From positions 1-29,990 of IMG/VR virus record IMGVR_UViG_3300025127_000169: a DNA stretch of 29,990 bases; one strand, written 5' to 3'. The first letter of the stretch is position 1. Each line of letters opens with the position of its first letter. The DNA is from a virus. The notes beneath the pieces were generated by a model, which ran no database searches, was not told the DNA's origin, and worked only from the letters and a program-made list of their open reading frames with translations. This document shows positions 19,401-27,008 of the stretch, piece after piece. Both the position numbers and the translations under genes were made by a program.

Positions 19401-22102
19401 TTAACCACCCTGGAGCTTTAATTCCCAACGAAGGATATTTTACAGGAGAACTGCAAGGAAAAAATCCCCGAGCATATAGGTATTTTTCATCAATTAATAA
19501 TTATTTGTCTGAAACAATGAGATTTTTCTTGGCAGATGTTGAAGCATCAGATGTTTCAATTCCAGGTTTAAAATTGCCTGTTGTGCTACCTGAAGGTCTA
19601 GAAAATGAATCTGATAGCGAAAATTTAACCGTTAAAAACTTAGAGCTTGAAAAACCATACTTAATGAGTGTTAAGTTGACAATGGGTTCGCGACAGGTTA
19701 TGTGTGAAGGCCCACGACGCGCAGGCATACCAAGAAACTCCGATAACTTTTATGCCGGGGCAACAATGCGCGGCGCTTTGTACGGCCCACCAATTGAAGT
19801 TGTGCCCCATTCAGCATCTGCAGTTGGCAGTACATTCTATCCATATGGTCTAGATACTATAGGAGCAGCAGGAATTGACTTTACAGGCTCTAATCCTCCT
19901 GATTTAAGAGTCCGCACACATACTGGCACAGACGCCCACCAAAGTGATTTTGACTCGTATTTTATGTTCAATCTACAAGACCCTGCTTATCAAGCGTATA
20001 CGCCACCTTATTTTTATGGTGATAGTAGTTTTGTGTTTAGATATGTTCCAGATAACGCTGGTGATTCTAGCTTTAGAGAAGTTTGGGAAGAAACAAAAAC
20101 AAAGAACTCTTTTTACTATGAACAATATGACACAGGCACTGGTTCGTTCGGCAATCTAACAGGAAACGACGCCAACGCGCTTTGTCTGTTTTTGCCGGCA
20201 ACATCATCAGTTTCTTCTGGTTCTTTAACGAGAATGAAAATTGACGCAAGCTTAGAGTTTTCAGACGCTTTTGATGTGTCAAGAATAGGAGTGCCAAGTG
20301 ATAAGTTTTCTTCAGCCTACGTGGCGCCATGGTGGGTTTGTCCAGTGTTGGATTTTTCTTCCTCTTACGCTGCAGTTTACACTGGCTCAACAAATGACTT
20401 AATTGCAAATCAAGGTGATGAATTTTTAGGAGAAAATACAAAATTTTATTCATCAATTCAAAATATATATCACGATATTACAACTGGAAAAGGAATGTGG
20501 GGTGGCTATGGCACCGACCCTTATAATCTTGATGCTCTTAAAGTAGTTGCAGCTGCAGATCCAGCTATTAGTTCTGACGCATTAAATTCAGAAAAAGGTA
20601 TTTATATTTCAATTAGTGACGACTTGTCAAGTCGAAGAAAAGCTCCAGCTGCAGCATCTTCTATTGGATCTGCTGACGCTCCACCAACTAGTGATATTAA
20701 TGGCTTTTTTATAGAAGCAGATAGCACAGGAAAAGCAGTTATTGAACAAACCGGAAGTTTATCAGAAAAATTAGGTTTTAGTGACGCAAAAATACCAATT
20801 GGTAGAATAGCAAATAGAAAAAATGTTTCTGAGGCAATAGTCATAATACCGTATTTAGAAAATAAAGTTCGAATAGCTTCATCATTGCAGTCATCATTTA
20901 AATCTGGATTTCCACTGCACGCTACTGACTCGGAATTAATAAGTCAAAGTGAGAGAGGCGGATTTGAAGCCTTTGACTTGTTTGATTTTTCAGACGAGTC
21001 AGGTGTGACTGATATAGTATGGGGCGAGGGCAGCGCTGTTGTGCCTGGTGGCGAACTTTACACAACAAGAGAGATAATACCAGGAAAGCATTTTTTACCC
21101 ATACACAAAACATTGTTTGAAAATGTTTTAAGTATGCTAGCAGCTAAAAAGTATGTTAAGCCAGATGCAATTCAGAATTACCATGGTCTTTCTAGCAACG
21201 CCGATGGCGAAATTCAAAATGTTTTAAAAACTGATGTAGGTAAAATGATTGCCAATTTAATTGGCTATGATTCAGGCGGTGAAATTTTATCTGGATTGAC
21301 AAATACAGGCTATCAATTGCCACCAGAGTTAGATTTTATTTATAATTCAAGTGTTAAGCCGTTTCAAATGATTGTTTTGCCTTTTAACCAAACGCTTGAC
21401 AATCAAGATCTTATCGATATTTACCAAGGTGTGCCTCCAGAGATTGCTAGAAAAATAGAAAAAGATGTACAAGAAATAGTTTTAAAAACTTCTGGAATTA
21501 GCAATCTTGACGAAGCTACGTGGATGCCATCTATACCGCTTGAGAGTACAAGCTACAGAAGGGATCTAGAATTTATTAACGAATTAAATAACATAATACA
21601 AGCGCACATGCAAGCCAACCCAGGGTCGCCATTCGCCTTTAACTCTCTTGATACTTTTAAAGAGCAAGCTGCTGCAGCAGTGGCAGGTAATGTATACAAT
21701 TTAGACAGTGTGCCTTTAGATAATATAGGCCTGGAGTCGTTTTTAGTTTCGCCATATTCAATTATTAATAGTGAAAAGATGCAAGATTATATAAACTTAG
21801 ACAACTCTGTTGGTCTAGAGCACATAGCCACATCAAGAGATTTTTATAGTAAATTAAAATTTATGGTATTTAAAGTAAAGCAAAGAGGTATTAAAAACTA
21901 TAAGCAGTATAGATCAAAGCAAATATCCGGTGCAATTCGTAAAAAATATGAAGATTCCTCTGGATATTCTAGAAAGGTTAAACAAACTGAAGTGCTAGAT
22001 AATGTAAAATATTCTGAAGTTTACGGGTCTAATTGGCCTTACGACTTTTTGTCTTTGATTGAGACAATAAAAATTGATATAGATATAAAGGTTGACAGCT
22101 AG
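16412..22102 (+). CDS. Giant virion structural protein, unknown fold
   Basis: The protein has 1896 residues and I do not recognise a named domain. Near the N-terminus (about 71-100) is LLLHRNGPYQHPSWKQISG with DDHPVARHLR. I recall close variants of this motif in large structural proteins of uncultured marine phages. A Gly/Thr/Ser-rich stretch at about 470-540 looks like an inserted loop or small beta domain. Further conserved-looking blocks are HPYNSPFYATDKIRG (near 555), KPFQMIVLPFNQTL (about 1649), a basic segment KVKQRGIKNYKQYRSKQ (about 1820) and the end NWPYDFLSLIETIKID. There is no signal peptide, coiled coil or enzyme motif. The ATG has GAGGT at 16403-16407 (4-base spacing) and AGGA at 16397-16400 (11-base spacing). 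It shares its stop base with the next GTG start. It is likely a peripheral baseplate or fibre protein partnering the 2081-residue protein upstream; this is inference from context. Confidence 0.8.
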   Translation: MALSGSLNFITASLTGSANIKVDFVGLNTLINEPITASSNTLGYPAGPATTIYFNSAIESMAGTQPNQINSLLLHRNGPYQHPSWKQISGDDHPVARHLRLHNTMSIEINNPRPTDANSIYKFKDNRTNFDRLIGEEKQRVLLEEDIYQLGFLGAKVKYNNATLRHYYEPSLITKYKPFRYSINTNDGRELVGVQAMTNQMHFFTNDDLNAGLNLSSGNPLTGTVKNYFDKRKQQYYKLFHSAKSAGAFNFIYSERLFPREINAYRAFKLQRPNFEEVAGTGSNGYDRTWGEQRLFWNSNQSKEGGPVRNAVSDGTSRLRTNNVAKNSLGLLQDVNYKKLGGDRRTIVEVLSQDAITNDGLLSKNLFNPNNPASFNARLRYAVNGFVFNQQNNLTGASSAPIVHSQDTRTRNRAFVQHLEFQPNEISLLSAWPLDPRQDIYDQSISYLTSSIGGRGKMLGLTPHTARENTTVNPGVDYFLPTISASAPVAYATTFGLILTGTAGELVYSTKPTIFFYATATGGGGTPTFSAPSGPARDFVDGYTLTMASAQYHRHAHPYNSPFYATDKIRGQQPNYDTYSDFSSLIKESGRDHSIVPEFNITEHLDNYTERLNLNSNLDKNVFSTRTKSATNIDERKRILFLPQNITFDPSKSRTKLNFLTLEGADITSSAEIESFTTVTGAVLFTPLGPLFEYDDMEGFKTIKSNHGYHHKRLTGSVKFNQKYSHTDTLDNFSHLMQQKEGFADNQDTIPSEIIIRCHAVKKARVKNGFYPVARTLQISKDFNDAFFDASKMSNESIPRPFLPLPNNDNNVTSSLAKQTLIEPLFAPGLLYNSIKSGIAVDWPIYKNLDTQLGTSPVRMPMYYAPLTFISSSGGTGHTGATGRPHTDERVNSTASSSFNYGGFQMMGSSRCIPAILNNTPTTRLPFRALYDFAELDKIYTTDAIYLPTDFIDLDRAFITQNGAGPLFTPGLFSRPQSANSHHPGYAIPGRETDTILNHPGALIPNEGYFTGELQGKNPRAYRYFSSINNYLSETMRFFLADVEASDVSIPGLKLPVVLPEGLENESDSENLTVKNLELEKPYLMSVKLTMGSRQVMCEGPRRAGIPRNSDNFYAGATMRGALYGPPIEVVPHSASAVGSTFYPYGLDTIGAAGIDFTGSNPPDLRVRTHTGTDAHQSDFDSYFMFNLQDPAYQAYTPPYFYGDSSFVFRYVPDNAGDSSFREVWEETKTKNSFYYEQYDTGTGSFGNLTGNDANALCLFLPATSSVSSGSLTRMKIDASLEFSDAFDVSRIGVPSDKFSSAYVAPWWVCPVLDFSSSYAAVYTGSTNDLIANQGDEFLGENTKFYSSIQNIYHDITTGKGMWGGYGTDPYNLDALKVVAAADPAISSDALNSEKGIYISISDDLSSRRKAPAAASSIGSADAPPTSDINGFFIEADSTGKAVIEQTGSLSEKLGFSDAKIPIGRIANRKNVSEAIVIIPYLENKVRIASSLQSSFKSGFPLHATDSELISQSERGGFEAFDLFDFSDESGVTDIVWGEGSAVVPGGELYTTREIIPGKHFLPIHKTLFENVLSMLAAKKYVKPDAIQNYHGLSSNADGEIQNVLKTDVGKMIANLIGYDSGGEILSGLTNTGYQLPPELDFIYNSSVKPFQMIVLPFNQTLDNQDLIDIYQGVPPEIARKIEKDVQEIVLKTSGISNLDEATWMPSIPLESTSYRRDLEFINELNNIIQAHMQANPGSPFAFNSLDTFKEQAAAAVAGNVYNLDSVPLDNIGLESFLVSPYSIINSEKMQDYINLDNSVGLEHIATSRDFYSKLKFMVFKVKQRGIKNYKQYRSKQISGAIRKKYEDSSGYSRKVKQTEVLDNVKYSEVYGSNWPYDFLSLIETIKIDIDIKVDS
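22087..22092 (+). promoter_or_regulatory. Ribosome binding site AAAGGT supporting the GTG start at 22102
   Basis: AAAGGT sits nine bases before a GTG that overlaps the upstream TAG stop (TAGTG). This decides the start of the 335-residue gene. No ATG gives the conserved N-terminus, and the overlap matches the one-base coupling seen at three other junctions in this window. Confidence 0.6.
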
Positions 22103-23109
22103 TGGAATTTTTTGATAAAAAAGAAGAAGTTATAGATTTAAAGCTTACTCAGTATGGCAGGCATCTCTTAGCCAAAGGTAAGTTTAGCCCAAAATACTAT
22201 TCTTTTTTTGACGATAATGTTTTGTATGACTCCAGTAAAGCCGGCATTAGCGAATTGCAGAATGATTCGGAAAAGCGAATCCGCGAAACACCAACTATGA
22301 AAACACAAATAAGCATTTCTTCTTTAGACAAGCAGTTTGCAAACCAGTATACACAAGTGTTTGTAACCGGAGAGGCTCAAGTTGGAGATGAAACACTGCA
22401 AAGAACACCTGAAAAAAATTATTATCTGCCGTCACCAATGGGTATGAGCGATGTTAACTCAGAGTTTGCTCCTTCTTGGTCTGTTAGATATCTTAATGGA
22501 TCTTTAAGCGGGTCTGTAAAAAATATTAATTTAAATGAGAAAAATGGTGGAAATCAAAAAGTTTTTATTCCACAGTTAGATAGCCACGTTATTGTTAAGG
22601 TTGATGGTTTTGATCCTCAAGATCAGCTTTTGGAAGATGAATTTGAGCAAGGGCCTTTTCTTGCTGATTATGAAATCGTTTCCGAAGAAAAAGACTTATT
22701 TATTTTATTAAAAGTATCCGAAAACAATAGTTTTTTTCAGAAGAAAAATTTTGATATTGAAGTATTTGAGATAGAAGAAGAAAACCAGAATGGCACTGTA
22801 ATAGAAACACTTAGGCCTCTTCGCTTTCCTGAGCAGCAGGAAGTTTTATCTGCAACCGGCATTGTGACTGAAGAGGCTGATTTTGATCCTGAAACAGATC
22901 CAAATTATGTTGACTATTATCTAGATATACTGATTGATGAAGAGATTGACCAAGAGTTAGTTTGCGAGCTGGATCCAGATGTTGACCAGACACTTGGCGT
23001 GTTCGCTGATCCAAGAACACAAGAGTGTCAAGATATTATTAATAAAAGAAAGAAAGCAGTATTTAATATATACGAGGATGAAGCCGACATACCAGGAGAA
23101 ATCTGTTAA
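22102..23109 (+). CDS. Conserved phage structural protein with acidic C-terminal tail (GTG start)
   Basis: The protein has 335 residues and starts at GTG, one base inside the preceding TAG. The N-terminus MEFFDKKEEVIDLKLTQYGR, followed by LLAKGKF, PKYYSFFDDN and LYDSSKAGI, resembles a short family that I recall next to giant structural genes in marine myoviruses. The middle (about 130-220) is predicted beta-rich. The last 90 residues are strongly acidic (for example EEADFDPETDPNYVDYYLD) and contain three cysteines, one of them the final residue. No enzyme motif is visible. The beginning is loosely like the first codons of the gene at 29962 (hydrophobic residues, then D-[KN]-x-[EG]), which might mark a shared tail or baseplate fold. 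AGGAGAA at its end (23094-23100) serves the next gene, and the two genes overlap by one base. Function unknown. Confidence 0.78.
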   Translation: MEFFDKKEEVIDLKLTQYGRHLLAKGKFSPKYYSFFDDNVLYDSSKAGISELQNDSEKRIRETPTMKTQISISSLDKQFANQYTQVFVTGEAQVGDETLQRTPEKNYYLPSPMGMSDVNSEFAPSWSVRYLNGSLSGSVKNINLNEKNGGNQKVFIPQLDSHVIVKVDGFDPQDQLLEDEFEQGPFLADYEIVSEEKDLFILLKVSENNSFFQKKNFDIEVFEIEEENQNGTVIETLRPLRFPEQQEVLSATGIVTEEADFDPETDPNYVDYYLDILIDEEIDQELVCELDPDVDQTLGVFADPRTQECQDIINKRKKAVFNIYEDEADIPGEIC

Positions 23110-26100
23110 TGGCCACAGTAGAAGATTTAGTAACAGGTGCGGGTTTTTTGCCACATGTTTACTGTAGAAAAGTTATTCTAGAAAACTCCTCTGCTGAGGG
23201 TGACAACGACTCAAATCTAGTCAATGTAACTTTGCAGCTTGAGGTTTATCAAAAAGTCAGTAACTTAACTGAGTCTAATTGGTTGAATAGCTTAAACATA
23301 CTTGGCAAGAACATAATGGACTCAATGTATATACAGGTCATACCGTTCACAGGCACTGCGAATATTGCGAAACTAAAAGCTAGCACTAAACCGCCGACAC
23401 AAAATTACACACAAAATGTGTACTCTGCAAATTTATTTCTAGAAGATGGATATCTTCCAAGAATCAAGAGCGCCTCCATTGGCAGCATCACAGCTAATAT
23501 AGCAGAAAATTTTGTTTACCTAAGTAAGGATGATATAACATCTAAACAATTTAAAAGATATCAACTGTCTAATTCATCTTTGTTGGGAAACATATCTTCT
23601 GCAGACGCAATTGCAGATGGTATCGCGAACGGTCAAATCCGCGAAGAAATAAAATATGGCGAAGCTTATTATGTAATACCTTTTCAGACAACGCATCAAT
23701 TTGATCCAACATCTTCTGGAAACTTAGGATTTTTGTTTTATACTCTTTTGGACGTTAGAGAGTTTATGGTTGATACAGGTGTGGTTGATTCAGTTGATTT
23801 TAACACCGATGAAATACTAGAGAGTGCTATTATAGAGGGGCCGGTTAACACCGAGATTGTCTATGAAAGTGGTCAACCGTCCACGACAAGAGAGGCTTTT
23901 GTGTTGCCAGATGGCAGAGTTTGGGACGGTTCAGTGCACCTGCACGCCTCTGGCATAAATCCTGACGCCAATGGCTATGCAGGAGACGGGACTTTTGGTG
24001 AAAACAAAGGATGGATGACGGGCCAGCAGCATCAACCTGGTGCCGATCAGCCAAAATTATCTCTTGTTTTGGCTTCCAACAATAAATTGCAAGACTTTAC
24101 TTCATCTGCAAAAGGATCTTTAGCTGATGGTGTTTTGGGATTAGGGCAAGATACAGTAGTAAAAAGCCTCAACGCTGCACAAAACAACGCAGTCTCTGAC
24201 TTTCTGTCACCATTTGACAAGCTAAGCAAGAAGTATGTTTCAAAATTTGGTCCTTTAAATGGTCAGTCCAGCGCTCTTCGCCCTTTGACATCCGGCGCTA
24301 AATATTATGACAATGATTCTGAGTTTTCAAAACTTTATGTTAACAGAGATAGAGACAACAACGCACGCGGTTTGTTTTTTATTGATATGATACAGTTCGC
24401 ATATAACAATTCAGAGCTTTTTGCTATGTTATTTGATGGTGTGTACAATGCGTCATCTGATACGACTGAAAATAGAATGCCAGAATTGGTAGAAAATATT
24501 TTAAATCGTTCTAAAATCTTACAACTAAAACTTAATAGACGCCGTATCCAGCGTGACATAATAGGCAATCGTCCAGAAACTTTTGGCAATGATACAATAT
24601 ACGAGGAAGCACCTAGGATGGTGGGTCGTATATACGATTTAGATCAATATGGCACGCCAAACCAAACAACAGGAATTACAGAAGTAGATATGGGACAACA
24701 ATATCTGCAAAGATACTTTACTTTTACAGATTTTGAGGTGGGAAATTATTCAGCTGGTCTTTATGAATATTCTATTGATATAGAATTTAACGATGGCAGT
24801 TATGACTATGTTCGTAGCTTGATGATTGATTTAGTGAGCGCCTTAAGAGACATGGAAGTTTATTATGAACTGTCTATTGGCTCATACGCAAAAAACGTTT
24901 TTGATACAAGAAGTTCTGTCGCTGGCCTTTCAACAGAAAATGTAAAGTTTAAAAGATCTAGCCCTTATTATCAGAATGGTGCTTTCCACGCAGAATTTTA
25001 TGCACCAAATGGGGCAGCTAACAAAGCTTTTAGCGGCACTAAACCTTGGGAAAATATCTTACAGCAGCTGCAAAGATTGCAAGATATATTTAACATTGTG
25101 AACTCTCAAGGCAAGCGCTTTAATTTACAAGATTTGTTTCCTCTTATAGAGCCACAATATGGCTCGCCAGAAGGCATCGCGGCAGTTATTGACATAGCTG
25201 ACTCAGCGTTGACAACACTTCAATCAATATTGTCAATTCAGAAAACATTAACAAGCACAGGCACTGAACTCACAACAAAAAGCCATCTAAACGAACAAAG
25301 TCTTAATGATTTAGGATTGCCTGTGACGTCTCCAACAATATCAACCATACAAGACAGTCATGCGTTTTACAACTTGTTTGAGGCAACAACAGAAGACAAT
25401 ACCTATATAGATTACCTTTCTTTGCCTGATCAGCAGTCTTATTATTTTAACGGCTTAAAAAGATTGAATAGAGATAGTTTTACAACTAGAGCACGATTAG
25501 ACGTGGCAAAATTCTCGCCTAATGCTCGCGGTGAAGCATTTAATCAGAATATTGCAGATGCAGTAAGTTTTCCCATTGGGACTTATGCTACCACGGCTTA
25601 TACATTTTTAACACCCTCAGTTATACAATACGCTGCTGGCTCAAAAGTTTATAGATACGATTCTTTTTCGCCGAACGCTGTGCAGTATCTTTCTTCTGGT
25701 GACACAGCTGATGCTCCAAACCCAACAGATCAACTTTATTCACAAAAGTTTTTTGATTTTGTTAATAATAAGCAAATTTACATATCAATGTTGAACTACA
25801 ATATGAACTATAGAAGCACAAGAGATCTTGATTCTTCAGTTCAGCTTGAGTTCCCTGTGCTTAATTCTACATTAAATCAAGAGGGGAATAAATATAAATT
25901 CTTGCCGGATGAGGATGTTAATGAAGACGAGCTAAAAATTCGTGAAGGATACAAAAACTTGTTTGAGGATGTTGGCTTGCAACTGCATACAATGCAAAAC
26001 GCAAAAACTCTTTATGGCGATAATTTTATTAAACGTCCAGGAGTTACAAAAGCTGCAAAACCAACAATTTATCCATTAATAGTACAAGAAGAATATTCTG

Positions 26101-27008
26101 ATTCTACAGCGCTAACACAAGACGTATACCAGAAAATATTATATGATGGAAAACAAACTTTGATTGAAGCACCTGATATGAAAAAACTAAAGCCTGTCAC
26201 TGACTTTCAGGCTATAGCTCAAGAAGCTTTAGACGAACTTGATTTAGGCTCTGCTGATTATGCTCAGTTTATTATTGGTGCACCCATAGCTTATAAGTTT
26301 ATGTTCGGTGACAATACGCAACCACAGATGGCTTCTTTAAACCAGATATATGAGCTAACTTTAGACGGAGTGTTATCTGGCGCCCCAGCAGATAATTTGC
26401 CTATTATTCTGTTTAACTATGGTATGTATATGAAAATAGAGGTATACATACCATCAATTACCTATTCTGGCAACCGCCCAGCTGCTAAAGATGATGAACC
26501 GTCTTGGCGATCAATAACTGAACAGGATATAAATAATTTAGTTAACACAAGCAAATTATTCTGTAGAATGGTACCTGTGTATGATGATGCCCTTAACAAT
26601 ATTTTCTTGCCTTATATTGACAGATACTTTATATTAGATGTCAACGCACCTGGAGGCCGCACAGTTCTTGCCGGCACTGCTTTAGAAGGCGCTGTGACAC
26701 AGACCAAAGTTTCTAGTTATGGTGCATTTGATCAGGTGCTAGCAAAGCAACCAACTACTGAGCAACAAAAAACTACAAAACAATTTGGCTCAGTTGATTG
26801 GGACAAGCAAGACGATCAAAAATCTTTAGGCCAGCAAACTACTATCGCTTTCAGTGGACCGCCTCAAGCCACTCCTACACCTTCTGCAGCCTCTAGCCCA
26901 GCACCTGCAGTTTCTGTTGGTCCACCTGCTGCAGTCAGCACTGCACCATCAGCAGCCCCTGCAGCAACGTCAACGGGCGGATACTCAGGTGGGGGAGGTA
27001 GCTACTAA
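23109..27008 (+). CDS. Large virion structural protein with His/Trp/Gly motif and Pro/Ala/Ser-rich tail
   Basis: The protein has 1299 residues. The N-terminal region (about 1-245) includes LPHVYCRKVILEN, LVNVTLQLEVYQ and YGEAYYVIPFQTTHQFDP, and looks beta-rich. Residues 262-308 carry a striking conserved-looking motif: EAFVLPDGRVWDGSVHLHAS, then GWMTGQQH, with histidines 277, 279 and 308 and tryptophans 272 and 302. Long mixed helix and beta regions follow, with YEYSIDIEFNDGSYDYVRSL near 555. The last 50 residues are low-complexity Pro/Ala/Ser/Thr ending in GGYSGGGGSY, probably a flexible linker or exposed tail. The ATG overlaps the previous stop (TAATG) and is preceded by AGGAG at 23094-23098. 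No enzyme family is recognised; metal binding by the His motif is speculation. Inferred role: tail or baseplate structural protein. Confidence 0.8.
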   Translation: MATVEDLVTGAGFLPHVYCRKVILENSSAEGDNDSNLVNVTLQLEVYQKVSNLTESNWLNSLNILGKNIMDSMYIQVIPFTGTANIAKLKASTKPPTQNYTQNVYSANLFLEDGYLPRIKSASIGSITANIAENFVYLSKDDITSKQFKRYQLSNSSLLGNISSADAIADGIANGQIREEIKYGEAYYVIPFQTTHQFDPTSSGNLGFLFYTLLDVREFMVDTGVVDSVDFNTDEILESAIIEGPVNTEIVYESGQPSTTREAFVLPDGRVWDGSVHLHASGINPDANGYAGDGTFGENKGWMTGQQHQPGADQPKLSLVLASNNKLQDFTSSAKGSLADGVLGLGQDTVVKSLNAAQNNAVSDFLSPFDKLSKKYVSKFGPLNGQSSALRPLTSGAKYYDNDSEFSKLYVNRDRDNNARGLFFIDMIQFAYNNSELFAMLFDGVYNASSDTTENRMPELVENILNRSKILQLKLNRRRIQRDIIGNRPETFGNDTIYEEAPRMVGRIYDLDQYGTPNQTTGITEVDMGQQYLQRYFTFTDFEVGNYSAGLYEYSIDIEFNDGSYDYVRSLMIDLVSALRDMEVYYELSIGSYAKNVFDTRSSVAGLSTENVKFKRSSPYYQNGAFHAEFYAPNGAANKAFSGTKPWENILQQLQRLQDIFNIVNSQGKRFNLQDLFPLIEPQYGSPEGIAAVIDIADSALTTLQSILSIQKTLTSTGTELTTKSHLNEQSLNDLGLPVTSPTISTIQDSHAFYNLFEATTEDNTYIDYLSLPDQQSYYFNGLKRLNRDSFTTRARLDVAKFSPNARGEAFNQNIADAVSFPIGTYATTAYTFLTPSVIQYAAGSKVYRYDSFSPNAVQYLSSGDTADAPNPTDQLYSQKFFDFVNNKQIYISMLNYNMNYRSTRDLDSSVQLEFPVLNSTLNQEGNKYKFLPDEDVNEDELKIREGYKNLFEDVGLQLHTMQNAKTLYGDNFIKRPGVTKAAKPTIYPLIVQEEYSDSTALTQDVYQKILYDGKQTLIEAPDMKKLKPVTDFQAIAQEALDELDLGSADYAQFIIGAPIAYKFMFGDNTQPQMASLNQIYELTLDGVLSGAPADNLPIILFNYGMYMKIEVYIPSITYSGNRPAAKDDEPSWRSITEQDINNLVNTSKLFCRMVPVYDDALNNIFLPYIDRYFILDVNAPGGRTVLAGTALEGAVTQTKVSSYGAFDQVLAKQPTTEQQKTTKQFGSVDWDKQDDQKSLGQQTTIAFSGPPQATPTPSAASSPAPAVSVGPPAAVSTAPSAAPAATSTGGYSGGGGSY
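26994..26999 (+). promoter_or_regulatory. Strong ribosome binding site GGAGGT inside the Gly-rich end of the upstream gene
   Basis: GGAGGT lies eight bases before the ATG at 27008, a near-perfect Shine-Dalgarno site. It is formed by the glycine codons that encode the GGGG tail of the 1299-residue protein, so the C-terminal peptide and the initiation signal share the same bases. Confidence 0.75.

Noticed and set aside
26852-27008. Diversity-generating retroelement variable region at a gene end
   Set aside because: No reverse transcriptase, no template repeat and no lectin-type variable domain are visible. The repetitive look comes from Pro/Ala/Ser codons.
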